Below are positions 30,352 to 39,240 of a stretch of 64,000 bases of DNA, piece by piece (within the stretch, counting starts at the first letter, position 1; every line of letters starts with the position of its first letter). Under the pieces are notes generated by a model. That model had not been told where the DNA came from and did not search any database. It was given only the letters and a program-made list of their open reading frames with translations. Source of the stretch: Actinomadura sp. NBRC 104425 (GTDB lineage Bacteria; Actinomycetota; Actinomycetes; Streptosporangiales; Streptosporangiaceae); assembly GCF_030269545.1 (NCBI RefSeq), contig NZ_BSTN01000015.1, positions 1 through 64,000 on the forward strand, given 5' to 3'. A program made the translations under genes and the position numbers.

Positions 30352-31308
30352 GTGCCCCATCGGATCGTGCACATGCTGCGGGCGCGCGGCACGGCCCGCC
30401 GGCCCGTCATGCTCGCCATCGCCGGGGACAGCGCGGCGGGCAAGACGACCCTCACCCGGGGCCTGGTGCAGTGCCTGGGGGCCGACCGGATGACGGCCGT
30501 CTGCGTGGACGACTACCACCGCTACGACCGCGCCGAACGCCGGGGCAAGCCCTTCACCGCCCTGCACCCCGACTGCAACCACATCGACATCATGGAGCAG
30601 CATCTGCAGCTGCTGTCGATGGGCGAGCCGATCCTCAAACCGGTGTACGACCACACCACCGGGCGGCTGGTGCGCCCCGAGCTGGTCCGGCCGCGCGAGT
30701 TCGTGATCGTCGAGGGGCTGCTCCCCCTGCACACCCGGCTGGCGCGGGCCTGCTTCGACATCACCGTCTACCTCGACCCGCCCGAGCACCTGCGGCACCG
30801 CTGGAAGATCGAACGCGACTGCCGCACCCGCGGCTACACCCCCGACCAGGTGCGCCGCGAACTGGACCGGCGGGAGCCGGAGAGCGCCGCCTTCATCCGC
30901 CCGCAGCGCCGCTGGGCCGACATCGTGGTGCGGTTCGCGCCCGTCGCGGAGCGCGCCGACCCGCCTGGCACGCCGCTGTCGGCCGAGCTGCTGCTGCGCC
31001 CCACCATCGACCACCCCGAGCTGGCCGGGGTGCTCAAGGAGCCGGGGACCGCCATGCACCTGCGGTTGCGCCGCGACACCGACGGCCGTCCGGTGGACGC
31101 GCTGCACGTCCACGGCTACGTGTCGCCCGAGGAGTCGCAGGTCGTCAAGAAGGCCATCTGGGAGCGCCTGGGGCCGCGCGCGGGCGACGGCATCGACCGC
31201 GACGCCCTGGGCCGCCTGGCCGACGGCACCGCCAGCGACCCCCTGGCGATCACACAGCTGCTGCTGCTCTACCACCTGCTGGAGGCGGGCGAGAGCCAGG
31301 CCGCCTGA
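30352..31308 (+). CDS. prk: Phosphoribulokinase
   Basis: A 318-residue kinase that phosphorylates ribulose-5-phosphate to RuBP, the RuBisCO substrate. The P-loop is GDSAAGKTTL (about 25-34), followed by CVDDYHRYDR (substrate/catalytic Asp, about 50-59), HPDCNHIDIM, LKPVYDHTTG and IVEGLLPLHT. GTG 30352 has GAGGAGG (30341-30347) just upstream. This and cbbLSX give the two enzymes unique to the Calvin cycle. TAGCGT near 30303 is a possible -10 element. Confidence 0.92.
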   Translation: MPHRIVHMLRARGTARRPVMLAIAGDSAAGKTTLTRGLVQCLGADRMTAVCVDDYHRYDRAERRGKPFTALHPDCNHIDIMEQHLQLLSMGEPILKPVYDHTTGRLVRPELVRPREFVIVEGLLPLHTRLARACFDITVYLDPPEHLRHRWKIERDCRTRGYTPDQVRRELDRREPESAAFIRPQRRWADIVVRFAPVAERADPPGTPLSAELLLRPTIDHPELAGVLKEPGTAMHLRLRRDTDGRPVDALHVHGYVSPEESQVVKKAIWERLGPRAGDGIDRDALGRLADGTASDPLAITQLLLLYHLLEAGESQAA

Positions 31309-31367
31309 GGGCGGTCGCCGCGGACGCGCGGGGAGGCCCCGGACGTCCGGGCCGCGCGGCCGCGGCC

Positions 31368-31412
31368 GCCGGGAGGGCGTTCCTTCTCCTCGGCGCCGGG
31401 CGCCCTCCCGGC
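31368..31412. terminator. Bidirectional terminator between prk and the zinc-ribbon gene
   Basis: A perfect 12-bp stem, GCCGGGAGGGCG and complement with a 21-base loop, lies between two convergent genes. Confidence 0.55.
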
Positions 31413-31451
31413 CTCCCTGCCCGCCCGGCGGGACCCGGCGGCGGCCGTGGG

Positions 31452-31802
31452 TCAGCGGATGGGGCCGCGCTTGAGGACGCGCGACAGCGCCGCCGCGACC
31501 TCCTGCGACAGGTCGGCGTCGACCGGGCCGGCGCCGCCGGAGGGCACCAGGTCACCGGGGCGCTCGTCGTCGCGGACGGCCTCGCGGGTGTGCCCGCAGT
31601 CGCGGCACTCCACCTCGCCGAGACGGCAGGTCAGCACGGTGGAGCCGCAGGCGTCGCACTGGTCGAGTTCGGCCGTCCAGTCGTGTTCGGCCTGGCAGCG
31701 GGGGCAGATCAGCACCTGGCGGTCCGCCCGGACCCCGCGCTTCCACGGGCTCGCGCCGCGGACGGGGTCGGTCTGCCGCGCCCCGCATCGGAAGCAGGGC
31801 AT
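31452..31802 (-). CDS. Multi-zinc-ribbon protein, function unknown
   Basis: A 116-residue protein with four CxxC knuckles: CFRC near the start, CPRC about 34, CDAC about 49 and CRDC about 66, enough for two zinc ribbons. The last 40 residues are a helical tail (LSQEVAAALSRVLKRG). ATG 31802 is preferred over GTG 31805 because GGAGG is better spaced. It may bind nucleic acid or a protein partner; no family is recognised. Confidence 0.7.
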   Translation of the reverse strand: MPCFRCGARQTDPVRGASPWKRGVRADRQVLICPRCQAEHDWTAELDQCDACGSTVLTCRLGEVECRDCGHTREAVRDDERPGDLVPSGGAGPVDADLSQEVAAALSRVLKRGPIR

Positions 31803-31881
31803 CACACCTCCAGGGGTGCGAAGGGGTGCAAAGAGTACGGACCGGCCCGGCCGGCGTGCGGCCGGGCCAGGCCCGGGACGC

Positions 31882-32340
31882 CTACAGCGCGGCGAGCGCC
31901 TTGCGGTACTCGTCGATGTCGCGCGCGTCCGGGATCGCGTTGACGACCTTCCAGCGGACGACGCCCTCGGTGTCGATGATGAACGTGCCGCGCAGCGCCA
32001 CGCCGCGCTCCTCGTCGAACACCCCGTAGCTGCGGGCCACCCCGCCGTGCGGCCAGAAGTCCGCCAGCAGCGGGAACTGGTACTTCTCCTGCTCGGACCA
32101 GGCCCGCAGCGAGAACATCGAGTCGACCGACACCGCCAGCACCTGGACGTCGTCGCCGCCCAGGGTCGGCAGCTCGTCGCGGATCGTGCACAGCTCGCCC
32201 GTGCACACGCCGCTGAACGCCAGGGGATAGAACACCAGGACGACGTTCTTCCGGCCCCGGTAGTCCGACAGCTTCACCGGGGTGCCGTGCTGGTCCTTCA
32301 GTTCGAAGTCCGGGGCGCTGTCGCCAACCTCAACCGCCAT
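31882..32340 (-). CDS. Peroxiredoxin, AhpE-like
   Basis: A 152-residue thioredoxin-fold peroxidase that reduces hydroperoxides. The peroxidatic site is PLAFSGVCTGELC (Cys about 45), with the second Cys four residues later. The start MAVEVGDSAPDFELKDQHG and FIIDTEGVVRW are typical. Its length and motif match the 1-Cys AhpE group of actinobacteria. GGGAGAGG precedes ATG 32340. It is monocistronic by position. Confidence 0.88.
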   Translation of the reverse strand: MAVEVGDSAPDFELKDQHGTPVKLSDYRGRKNVVLVFYPLAFSGVCTGELCTIRDELPTLGGDDVQVLAVSVDSMFSLRAWSEQEKYQFPLLADFWPHGGVARSYGVFDEERGVALRGTFIIDTEGVVRWKVVNAIPDARDIDEYRKALAAL

Positions 32341-32716
32341 GCCTCTCCCGCGGATCGCCCCGCTCGCGGCGGGGAACTCCTCGTCCCCGCGGTCGCGGGG
32401 ACGTGCGCGCACTACGGCGCGTCGCGGCCCAGTCTGCCATCTCCCGCCGCAGGTGCGGCGGCCGCCCGCCCCGCCCGCGCCCGCCGCACGGCGCGGTGGA
32501 AGCGGGGCCGCGCGACCGTCGTGCCACGCTCGTCGGGACACGCTCGTCGGGACACGGTCATCATCACACGGTCGCCGTGACACCGGCGCCGCGGCCCGGG
32601 CCGTCGCAACCCGGCCCTCGTAGCACGGCCGTCGCGGCGCGAACGTCATGGGCGCCGCGGCCGGGCATGCCGCGCCGGGCGGGGTCGCGTCGGCGCGGCG
32701 GCCGCCCGCGGCCGGG
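32341..32716. other. Gene-free 376-bp stretch with a short tandem repeat
   Basis: No gene is supported. The stretch contains the 14-bp repeat array described separately at 32515-32584, and a likely peroxiredoxin promoter at its left. Confidence 0.55.
32515..32584. repeat. Five 14-bp tandem repeats
   Basis: Units run 32515-32528, 32529-32542, 32543-32556, 32557-32570 and 32571-32584. Units 2 and 3 are identical (CTCGTCGGGACACG); the others are degenerate, and weaker copies may continue to about 32655. Noncoding, probably a slippage array. Confidence 0.7.
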
Positions 32717-33145
32717 CTACTTGCGCGCCTTCGGCGGCACCAGGCGCGTGCCCGACCACTCGGCGGCCGCGCTGACGCTCTTGGTCTGGGTCAGTCCCGC
32801 GCTGCGGGCGGCCTCGCCGATGTCGCTGGGCTCCACATGCCCCTCACGGCCCGCCTTGGGCGTGAGCAGCCAGATGTATCCCCCGTCGGTGAGCGGAACC
32901 TGCGCGTCGGTGAGGCCGTCGAACAGGTCGCCGTCGTCCTCCCGCCACCACAGCAGCACGACGTCGACCACGTCCCCGTAGTCCTCGTCGACCAGCTCGT
33001 TCCCCGTGACCGCCTCGACGGAGGAACGAAGCTCCTCGTCGACGTCGTCGTCGAAACCGATCTCCTGCACCACCTGGTCCGGCTTGAAGCCGAGCCGTTC
33101 GGCCAGGCTGCGCTCAGTCTGCGCCTGACCCGCGGTCGCGCTCAC
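32717..33145 (-). CDS. DUF3052 family protein
   Basis: A 142-residue acidic protein of the actinobacterial DUF3052 family, recognised by ERLGFKPDQVVQEIGFDDDVD (about 14-34), VVLLWWREDDGDL and GYIWLLTPKAGREGHVEPSDI. The later strand VSAAAEWSGTRLV closes it. Function is unknown; it is often encoded near aceE and peroxiredoxin genes, as here. GTG 33145 has GGGAGGA well spaced upstream. Confidence 0.88.
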   Translation of the reverse strand: MSATAGQAQTERSLAERLGFKPDQVVQEIGFDDDVDEELRSSVEAVTGNELVDEDYGDVVDVVLLWWREDDGDLFDGLTDAQVPLTDGGYIWLLTPKAGREGHVEPSDIGEAARSAGLTQTKSVSAAAEWSGTRLVPPKARK

Positions 33146-33398
33146 GAAAGTCCTCCCATGGTCGATAGCCCGCGCGGTACCTTTCCCGGCCCCCGAGCGG
33201 AGGCCCCTGCGCACCGGCCGGGGCGCGGGGGCGCGGCACATTCCACGTGTCCGAGTCTGACACCGCTGCGGTGTTTGCGGGACAGTCCACACAAGTGAGG
33301 GGCCCTAGCGCAAGTGTCTTCCCGGCTTTTGGTGGGCCCATTGGCGGGAACGCCGCCGGGACGGTCACTGGACACCCACCGAGCGTAACAATCCATGC

Positions 33399-33806
33399 TC
33401 AGCCCGCAAGGAAGGACAGCCGGACCTGCCGCTCGGGATTGTCGACGTTGAGGTCGACGAGCGCCACCGACTGCCAGGTGCCGAGGGCCAGCCGCCCGCC
33501 CACGACGGGGATCGTCGCGTACGGCGGCACGATCGCCGGCAGCACGTGGGACCGCCCGTGGCCGCGCGAGCCGTGCGCGTGCCGCCACCGGTCGTCGGGC
33601 GGCAGCAGGTCGCGCAGCGCGGCCAGCAGGTCGTCGTCGCTGCCCGAGCCCAGCTCGATCAGCGCGACCCCCGCGGTGGCGTGCGGGACGAAGACGTGCA
33701 GCAGCCCGTCCTCGCCCGTCTCGGCGGCGAACCGCTCGCACTCGGCGGTGATGTCGTGCACGACGTCCCGGTTCCCAGTGGTCACCCGCACCACGACGCT
33801 CTTCAT
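33399..33806 (-). CDS. YjbQ/UPF0047 family protein
   Basis: A 135-residue protein of the YjbQ family, a trimeric beta-rich fold with a metal-binding site; some members have weak thiamine-phosphate synthase activity, and the true role is unclear. Family blocks are HDITAECERFAAET (about 17-30), LHVFVPHATAGVALIE (about 36-51) and GTWQSVALVDLN (about 109-120). ATG 33806 is chosen because homologous N-termini begin MKSVVVRV-like; no strong ribosome-binding site is seen. Confidence 0.85.
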   Translation of the reverse strand: MKSVVVRVTTGNRDVVHDITAECERFAAETGEDGLLHVFVPHATAGVALIELGSGSDDDLLAALRDLLPPDDRWRHAHGSRGHGRSHVLPAIVPPYATIPVVGGRLALGTWQSVALVDLNVDNPERQVRLSFLAG

Positions 33807-34167
33807 GACCCGCTTGTTTACCCCATCCCCCGACCCCGATGCATGATCGCCCGGCCGGGCGCGCCGAGACCGCAACCGGCCGGCGCCCCGCCGGGCCCCT
33901 GCTCGGTCACGGCCGGTTCCGGCCGCGCCGCACCGGCGCCCCTCTCGCCGGGGCCCCGGCGGCGCGATGATTGCGACCGCGCACCCCGGTTATGACCACG
34001 GGATGCGGAGATCGATCGGCGGACACGCCCGGCGCAGGCTCGCCGCGTCGCGCCACGGCCTGAGGGTACGGGGATGCGGCGTGGGACGCGGCCACCCGAG
34101 GAGAACGCGGGCACTGGGGAAAAGACGCCGATGACGACCCCTGAGGGCGCCATCGGCGCCGGTGCGG

Positions 34168-34368
34168 TCAGCGCTTGGAGGCGGCATTCGCCGGTTCGAT
34201 CACGGCGTCGGGCCCCGGGAAGCACAGGCCCTCGTGTCCGTCCTCGAAGCGCACGACGTACGGCGGGCCGCCGTCGGGGCCGCGGACCTCGATGATCTCG
34301 CCCACCCGGTCCGGCTGCCCCACGAGCTTGGCGTGCACATGCAGTCGATCTCCGACCGATGCCTTCAT
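34168..34368 (-). CDS. DUF1918 family small protein
   Basis: A 66-residue beta-barrel-type protein (MKASVGDRLHVHA, then GRVGEIIEVRGPDG-like and PPYVVRFEDGHEGLCFPGPDAVI) of the actinobacterial DUF1918 family, SH3-like, function unknown. GGGGGAG precedes ATG 34368. It is divergent from aceE; the 285-bp gap before aceE carries no other gene. Confidence 0.85.
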   Translation of the reverse strand: MKASVGDRLHVHAKLVGQPDRVGEIIEVRGPDGGPPYVVRFEDGHEGLCFPGPDAVIEPANAASKR

Positions 34369-34653
34369 CACTCCCCCAGGCACATGTGATCTTGCTGGTC
34401 GTACGGGTCCTGTCCGGGTGTTCATACCCTGGTTGCGGGTTCATACCTACGTGGGCGCGGCGGCCTGCCGGAAGGCGGCGCGACCGCCTTTACAAGAGGG
34501 TACAAATCGCCCAGCCGCAGCGCCTGACACCCGCTGTGACCGGGGAAAATGGTTACTGACTGGTAGAGATGCGATGGCCGCCCCGAGGGGCGACGATGGA
34601 TCACGAGACCGGCGACGAACAGTCGCAAGACGGTACGGCACAGAGGGGACCCC

Positions 34654-37440
34654 GTGGCTACCGGACGTCAACGCTTTTCGATCATCAGCGACGGCCTGCC
34701 GAGCCAGCTGCCGGACATCAACCCGGACGAGACCCGGGAGTGGCTGGAGTCGCTGGACACGGTCATCAAGACCGAGGGCAAGGGGCGCGCGCGCTATGTG
34801 ATGCTGCGCCTGCTGGAACGTGCCCGCGAGCAGCAGGTCGGCGTCCCCGGCCTGCGCAGTACCGACTTCATCAACACCATCCCGCCGGAGCGCGAGCCCT
34901 GGTTCCCCGGCGACGAGCACATCGAACGGCGCATCCGGGCCTACATCCGGTGGAACGCCGCGATCATGGTGTCCCGGGCCAACCGCCCCGAGCTGGGCGT
35001 CGGCGGGCACATCGCCACCTACGCCTCCGCCGCGTCGCTCTACGAGGTCGGGTTCAACCACTTCTTCCGCGGCAAGGACCACGGCGAGTCCGGCGACCAG
35101 GTGTTCATCCAGGGGCACGCGGCGCCCGGCATCTACGCCCGCGCCTACCTGGAGGGGCGGCTGACGCAGCACCAGCTGGACGGTTTCCGCCAGGAGATCT
35201 CCCACCCGGGCGGCGGGCTGTCGTCGTACCCGCACCCGCGGCTGATGCCCGACTTCTGGGAGTTCCCCACGGTGTCGATGGGCCTGACCGCCATCAACGC
35301 CGTCTACCAGGCCCGGTTCAACCGGTACCTGTACAACCGCAAGATCAAGGACACCTCCCGGTCGCACGTGTGGGCGTTCCTCGGCGACGGCGAGATGGGC
35401 GAGCCGGAGTCGCTGGGCGCCATCGGCCTGGCCGCCCGCGAGGAGCTGGACAACCTCACCTTCGTCGTCAACTGCAACCTGCAGCAGCTGGACGGCCCGG
35501 TGCGCGGCAACGGCAAGATCATCCAGGAGCTGGAGTCGTTCTTCCGCGGCGCGGGCTGGAACGTCATCAAGGTGATCTGGGGCCGCGACTGGGACCCGCT
35601 GCTGGCCCAGGACGTCGACGGCGTGCTGGTCAACAAGATGAACACCACTCCGGACGGGCAGTTCCAGACCTACTCGGTCGAGTCCGGCGCCTACATCCGC
35701 GAGCACTTCTTCGGCGACGACCCGCGGCTGCGCAAGATGGTCGAGCACCTGTCGGACGACGACCTGCGCCGGCTGTCGCGCGGCGGGCACGACTACCGCA
35801 AGGTGTACGCGGCGTTCAAGGCGGCCCGCGAGCACGTCGGCCAGCCCACGGTGATCCTCGCGCACACCATCAAGGGGTGGACGCTCGGCCCCGACTTCGA
35901 GGCCCGCAACGCCACCCACCAGATGAAGAAGCTCACCAAGGCCGAGCTCAAGGAGTTCCGCGACCGGCTCTACCTGGACATCCCCGACTCGGCGCTGGAG
36001 GCGGACCTGCCGCCGTACTACCACCCGGGCGAGGACTCCGAGGAGATCGAGTACATGCGCGAGCGGCGGGCCGCCCTCGGCGGGTTCCTGCCCAAGCGGG
36101 TGGTGCGCGCCAAGCCGCTGAAGCTGCCCGGCGACGCGGTGTACTCGTCGCTGCGCAAGGGCTCGGGCAGGCAGAACGTCGCCACCACCATGGCGTTCGT
36201 CCGGCTGCTCAAGGACCTGATCAAGGACGAGAACATCGGCGCCCGGTTCGTCCCGATCGCCCCGGACGAGTACCGCACGTTCGGCATGGACTCGCTGTTC
36301 CCCACGTCCAAGATCTACTCGCCGCACGGGCAGACCTACGAGGCCGTCGACCGCAAGCTGCTGCTGTCGTACAAGGAGTCCGAGCAGGGGCAGATGCTGC
36401 ACGAGGGCATCAGCGAGGCCGGGTCCATGGCCTCGGCGATCGCCGCGGGCACCTCCTACGCCACGCACGGCGAGCACATGATCCCCGTCTACATCTTCTA
36501 CTCGATGTTCGGGTTCCAGCGGACCGGCGACCAGATGTGGGCGATGGGCGACCAGATGGGCCGCGGCTTCCTGCTGGGCGCCACGGCGGGCCGCACCACC
36601 CTCACCGGCGAGGGCCTGCAGCACGCCGACGGGCATTCCCCGCTGCTGGCCGCGTCCAACCCCGCCTGCGTGCACTACGACCCGGCGTGGGCGTTCGAGC
36701 TGGCGCACATCGTGCGGGACGGGCTGCGCCGCATGTACGGCTCGTCCGAGGAGCACCCGCGCGGCGAAAACGTCTTCTACTACCTCACCGTCTACAACGA
36801 GCCGTACCAGCAGCCCGCCGAGCCGGACGACCTGGACGTCGACGGCCTGCTCAAAGGCCTGTACCGGTACCGCGAGGCGCCGTGGACGGGCCTTCGGGCC
36901 GAGGCGCCGCGGGCGCAGATCCTGGCGTCCGGCGTGGGCGGGCGCTGGGCCCTGGAGGCGCAGCGGCTGCTGGCCGAGGACTGGGGCGTGGCCGCCGATG
37001 TGTGGTCGGCCACCTCGTGGAACGAGCTGGCCCGCGAGGCCCGCTCCTGCGACGAGTGGAACCTGCTGCACCCCGAGGCCGAGCAGCGCGTCCCGTACGT
37101 GACGCGTGCGCTGGAGAACGCGCCCGGACCGATCGTGGCGGTGTCGGACTTCATGCGCGCCGTCCCCGACCAGATCGCGCCGTGGGTGCCCGGCGACTTC
37201 CTGTCGCTCGGGACCGACGGGTTCGGCTTCTCCGACACCCGGGCCGCCGCCCGCCGGTTCTTCCACGTCGACGCGGCGTCCATCGTGCTCGCCGTGCTGA
37301 CCCGGCTGGCCCGGCAGGGCGAGGTCAAGCCGGACACGCTGCAGCAGGCCATCGAGCGCTACCGGCTGAACGACGACGTGGCCTCGGTGTTCGCGGGCGG
37401 TGCGCAGACCGCCGAGAGCAGCACCGGGGGCGAGGCCTGA
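34654..37440 (+). CDS. aceE: Pyruvate dehydrogenase E1 component, homodimeric
   Basis: The 928-residue E1 enzyme decarboxylates pyruvate with thiamine diphosphate and passes acetyl to E2, feeding acetyl-CoA to the TCA cycle and fatty acid synthesis. The ThDP motif runs from GDGEMGEPES (about 245) to NCNLQQLDG (about 272). FFRGAGWNVIKVIWG, the HDYRKVYAAF region and GRTTLTGEGLQHADGHS are classical AceE blocks. Length is full. GTG 34654 follows AGAGGGGA. E2 and E3 genes are not beside it, as is usual in actinomycetes. Confidence 0.95.
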   Translation: MATGRQRFSIISDGLPSQLPDINPDETREWLESLDTVIKTEGKGRARYVMLRLLERAREQQVGVPGLRSTDFINTIPPEREPWFPGDEHIERRIRAYIRWNAAIMVSRANRPELGVGGHIATYASAASLYEVGFNHFFRGKDHGESGDQVFIQGHAAPGIYARAYLEGRLTQHQLDGFRQEISHPGGGLSSYPHPRLMPDFWEFPTVSMGLTAINAVYQARFNRYLYNRKIKDTSRSHVWAFLGDGEMGEPESLGAIGLAAREELDNLTFVVNCNLQQLDGPVRGNGKIIQELESFFRGAGWNVIKVIWGRDWDPLLAQDVDGVLVNKMNTTPDGQFQTYSVESGAYIREHFFGDDPRLRKMVEHLSDDDLRRLSRGGHDYRKVYAAFKAAREHVGQPTVILAHTIKGWTLGPDFEARNATHQMKKLTKAELKEFRDRLYLDIPDSALEADLPPYYHPGEDSEEIEYMRERRAALGGFLPKRVVRAKPLKLPGDAVYSSLRKGSGRQNVATTMAFVRLLKDLIKDENIGARFVPIAPDEYRTFGMDSLFPTSKIYSPHGQTYEAVDRKLLLSYKESEQGQMLHEGISEAGSMASAIAAGTSYATHGEHMIPVYIFYSMFGFQRTGDQMWAMGDQMGRGFLLGATAGRTTLTGEGLQHADGHSPLLAASNPACVHYDPAWAFELAHIVRDGLRRMYGSSEEHPRGENVFYYLTVYNEPYQQPAEPDDLDVDGLLKGLYRYREAPWTGLRAEAPRAQILASGVGGRWALEAQRLLAEDWGVAADVWSATSWNELAREARSCDEWNLLHPEAEQRVPYVTRALENAPGPIVAVSDFMRAVPDQIAPWVPGDFLSLGTDGFGFSDTRAAARRFFHVDAASIVLAVLTRLARQGEVKPDTLQQAIERYRLNDDVASVFAGGAQTAESSTGGEA

Positions 37441-37880
37441 CGCGCTGACCGCGTCCTGACCGCATCCGTGCGGGCGGGTGCCGAGATCACGGAGGTGTAG
37501 GCCGTGACCCCGCCCCGCCCGCCGCGGCCGGACGCCGCCGGTGTGTGCGCGGCGCGCTACGGGTCCGGCCAGCGCCCCTCGATGCGGCGGCGGACGAGAC
37601 CGGCGTGCGACAGCGGCCCGGACAGGTCGCCCACGTCGTCATCGGTGCCGTAGTCGAGCAGGACGACATCGCCCCCGGCCGCCATGCGGCCCAGTTCGGC
37701 GACCAGATCGGCGGCGCGGCGCTCCAGGACCCCTTTCGGCGGACAGCCTGCCCCACGGCACCGACATTCCCGGCGGACGGCGGTGGCGGCGTCGTCTGAC
37801 GGCGGGACTCGCGCGCCCCGCGTGCGCCGTCGGCCGGCTCCGGCCGGGAGTCCCCGCGGCTCCCGGCCGGAGCGCACGCG
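37441..37880. other. 440-bp gap with one possible gene remnant
   Basis: The gap between aceE and the phospholipase gene has no complete gene. A short minus-strand stretch (37557-37730) reads like protein and is listed separately. No strong terminator is identified. Confidence 0.5.
37557..37730 (-). pseudogene. Possible C-terminal gene remnant
   Basis: About 57 residues of protein-like sequence (LERRAADLVAELGRM, then GGDVVLLDYGTDDDVGDL, ending RRIEGRWPDP) stop at TAG 37557-37559. Upstream the frame becomes low-complexity, with no start or ribosome-binding site except an internal ATG near 37685. It could be a decayed gene or a small unrecognised one. Confidence 0.3.
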
Positions 37881-39053
37881 TCAAGGCGAGGGGACGGTGC
37901 AGCCGTCGGAGGTGAGTACCGGGTTGCAGCGTGCGGCGGCGAGCCCGGGGAGGGCGGCGAAGTAGTCGGTGCCGAAGCGGTCGGCGAGGCCGGGCACCGG
38001 GTAGTCCGTGCTCACCCACTGGGCGCCGCTGGCGAGCGCCGCGTCGCGGACGGAGGTGTCGCCGCTGCGGGCCTGGGCGGTGTCGGCGTCGGCGCGCGTC
38101 CGCACGACGTAGCCGCGGCGGACGAGCGACTTGATCTCCTCGGCCGAGGCCACCGCGTCGTTGCGCTTGACGAACGCCGCGTCGGGCTGCCCCGGCTCGG
38201 AGCTGGTGAACAGGATCCGGCCTTCCAGGCTGGGGTTGCCCTCGATGTAGCGGTCGCGGTAGGAGCCGGCGTTGTCCATGAGGAACATGACCTTGCCGCG
38301 GACCGAGTCCAGCGAGGGCCAGCCGTTGCGCAGGACGGACTCCTCCAGGGTGAGGCCGTCGTCGCGTATGTCGTCCGGGGTGATCAGTTCGTCCGGCGAG
38401 AAGACCGAGCGGATCTCCTCTTCCAGGTCGAGCATCCGCGCCCGCGTCCACCGGTACGGCGGGAGCGGGAAGGAGTCGGGCACCGACAGGTCGAGGGTGT
38501 CCTTGAACTCCAGCAGGATCGCGATCGGGACGTGCGACGGGTGGGCCCGCGACCAGTCGCGCACCGCGGTCAGGCATTCCACGAAGGACACGCACGTGCT
38601 GTGGTAGTCGATGTCGCGGATGTGCAGGACCTTGGTGCCCTTCTCGCTCATGCGCGGGTCGTACTCCACGGGCTGCCCGGTCAGCAGCCGGATCAGCGGC
38701 CGGGCGAACCGCCCGCCGTCGGGATCCGCCCAGACGTCGAGTTCGATCTGCCGCACGCTCTGCTCGGCGAACTGGCGGCCGAGCGGGACGTGCGTGTACT
38801 GCAGGCCGTCCGCCTGCGTGCCGGCGAAGGCGGAGATCAGCCCGAACTCCTTGGCGTTCGGCTCGACGTGGTAGCTGTTGTGCGTTCCGATGCTCTGGAT
38901 GCGGTTGAGGGCGAGTTCCTCCGCCTGCTCGGCGGACGCCGGGGTCACCGGGAGCACGGCGGTGAGCGCGGCGGCGGTGGCGAGGGCGGCGGACCGGCGG
39001 GCGAGGCGGCGCGCCGCCGGGCGGAGGCGTTCCGGGGGGCGGAGATCATCCAT
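37881..39053 (-). CDS. Secreted Ca2+-dependent phosphatidylinositol phospholipase C-like protein
   Basis: A 390-residue protein with a signal peptide (RRSAALATAAALTAVLPVTPASA, cut about 42). The mature part opens LNRIQSIGTHNSYHVEP, the catalytic-His block of PI-PLC-like phosphodiesterases, followed by RQIELDVWADPDG (metal-binding Glu/Asp) and LHIRDIDYHSTC. GTHNSYH plus ELDVWAD points to the bacterial Ca2+-dependent PI-PLC group. It would cleave a phospholipid or glycophospholipid outside the cell. Two C-terminal Cys may pair. Confidence 0.85.
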   Translation of the reverse strand: MDDLRPPERLRPAARRLARRSAALATAAALTAVLPVTPASAEQAEELALNRIQSIGTHNSYHVEPNAKEFGLISAFAGTQADGLQYTHVPLGRQFAEQSVRQIELDVWADPDGGRFARPLIRLLTGQPVEYDPRMSEKGTKVLHIRDIDYHSTCVSFVECLTAVRDWSRAHPSHVPIAILLEFKDTLDLSVPDSFPLPPYRWTRARMLDLEEEIRSVFSPDELITPDDIRDDGLTLEESVLRNGWPSLDSVRGKVMFLMDNAGSYRDRYIEGNPSLEGRILFTSSEPGQPDAAFVKRNDAVASAEEIKSLVRRGYVVRTRADADTAQARSGDTSVRDAALASGAQWVSTDYPVPGLADRFGTDYFAALPGLAAARCNPVLTSDGCTVPSP

Positions 39054-39240
39054 GGACGTGAGAAGAGCTCACATCTGATCGCCCGTCAAGAGGCGGCCGT
39101 GGGTGCCCTCCGGCGGCGGGAGCGTGCATGCGGACGGCCCGCCGGCCGCGCGGGCGCCGGTGATTTCGCCGATTCGGGGCCGGCTCCCGGACAGCACACT
39201 GTGCTTCCCCCCGTCATCCGCTCAGGGAGGTGCAACCCTC

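Noticed and set aside
34447..37266. A 939-codon minus-strand frame opposite aceE
   Set aside because: Antisense shadow of aceE; no recognisable motif.
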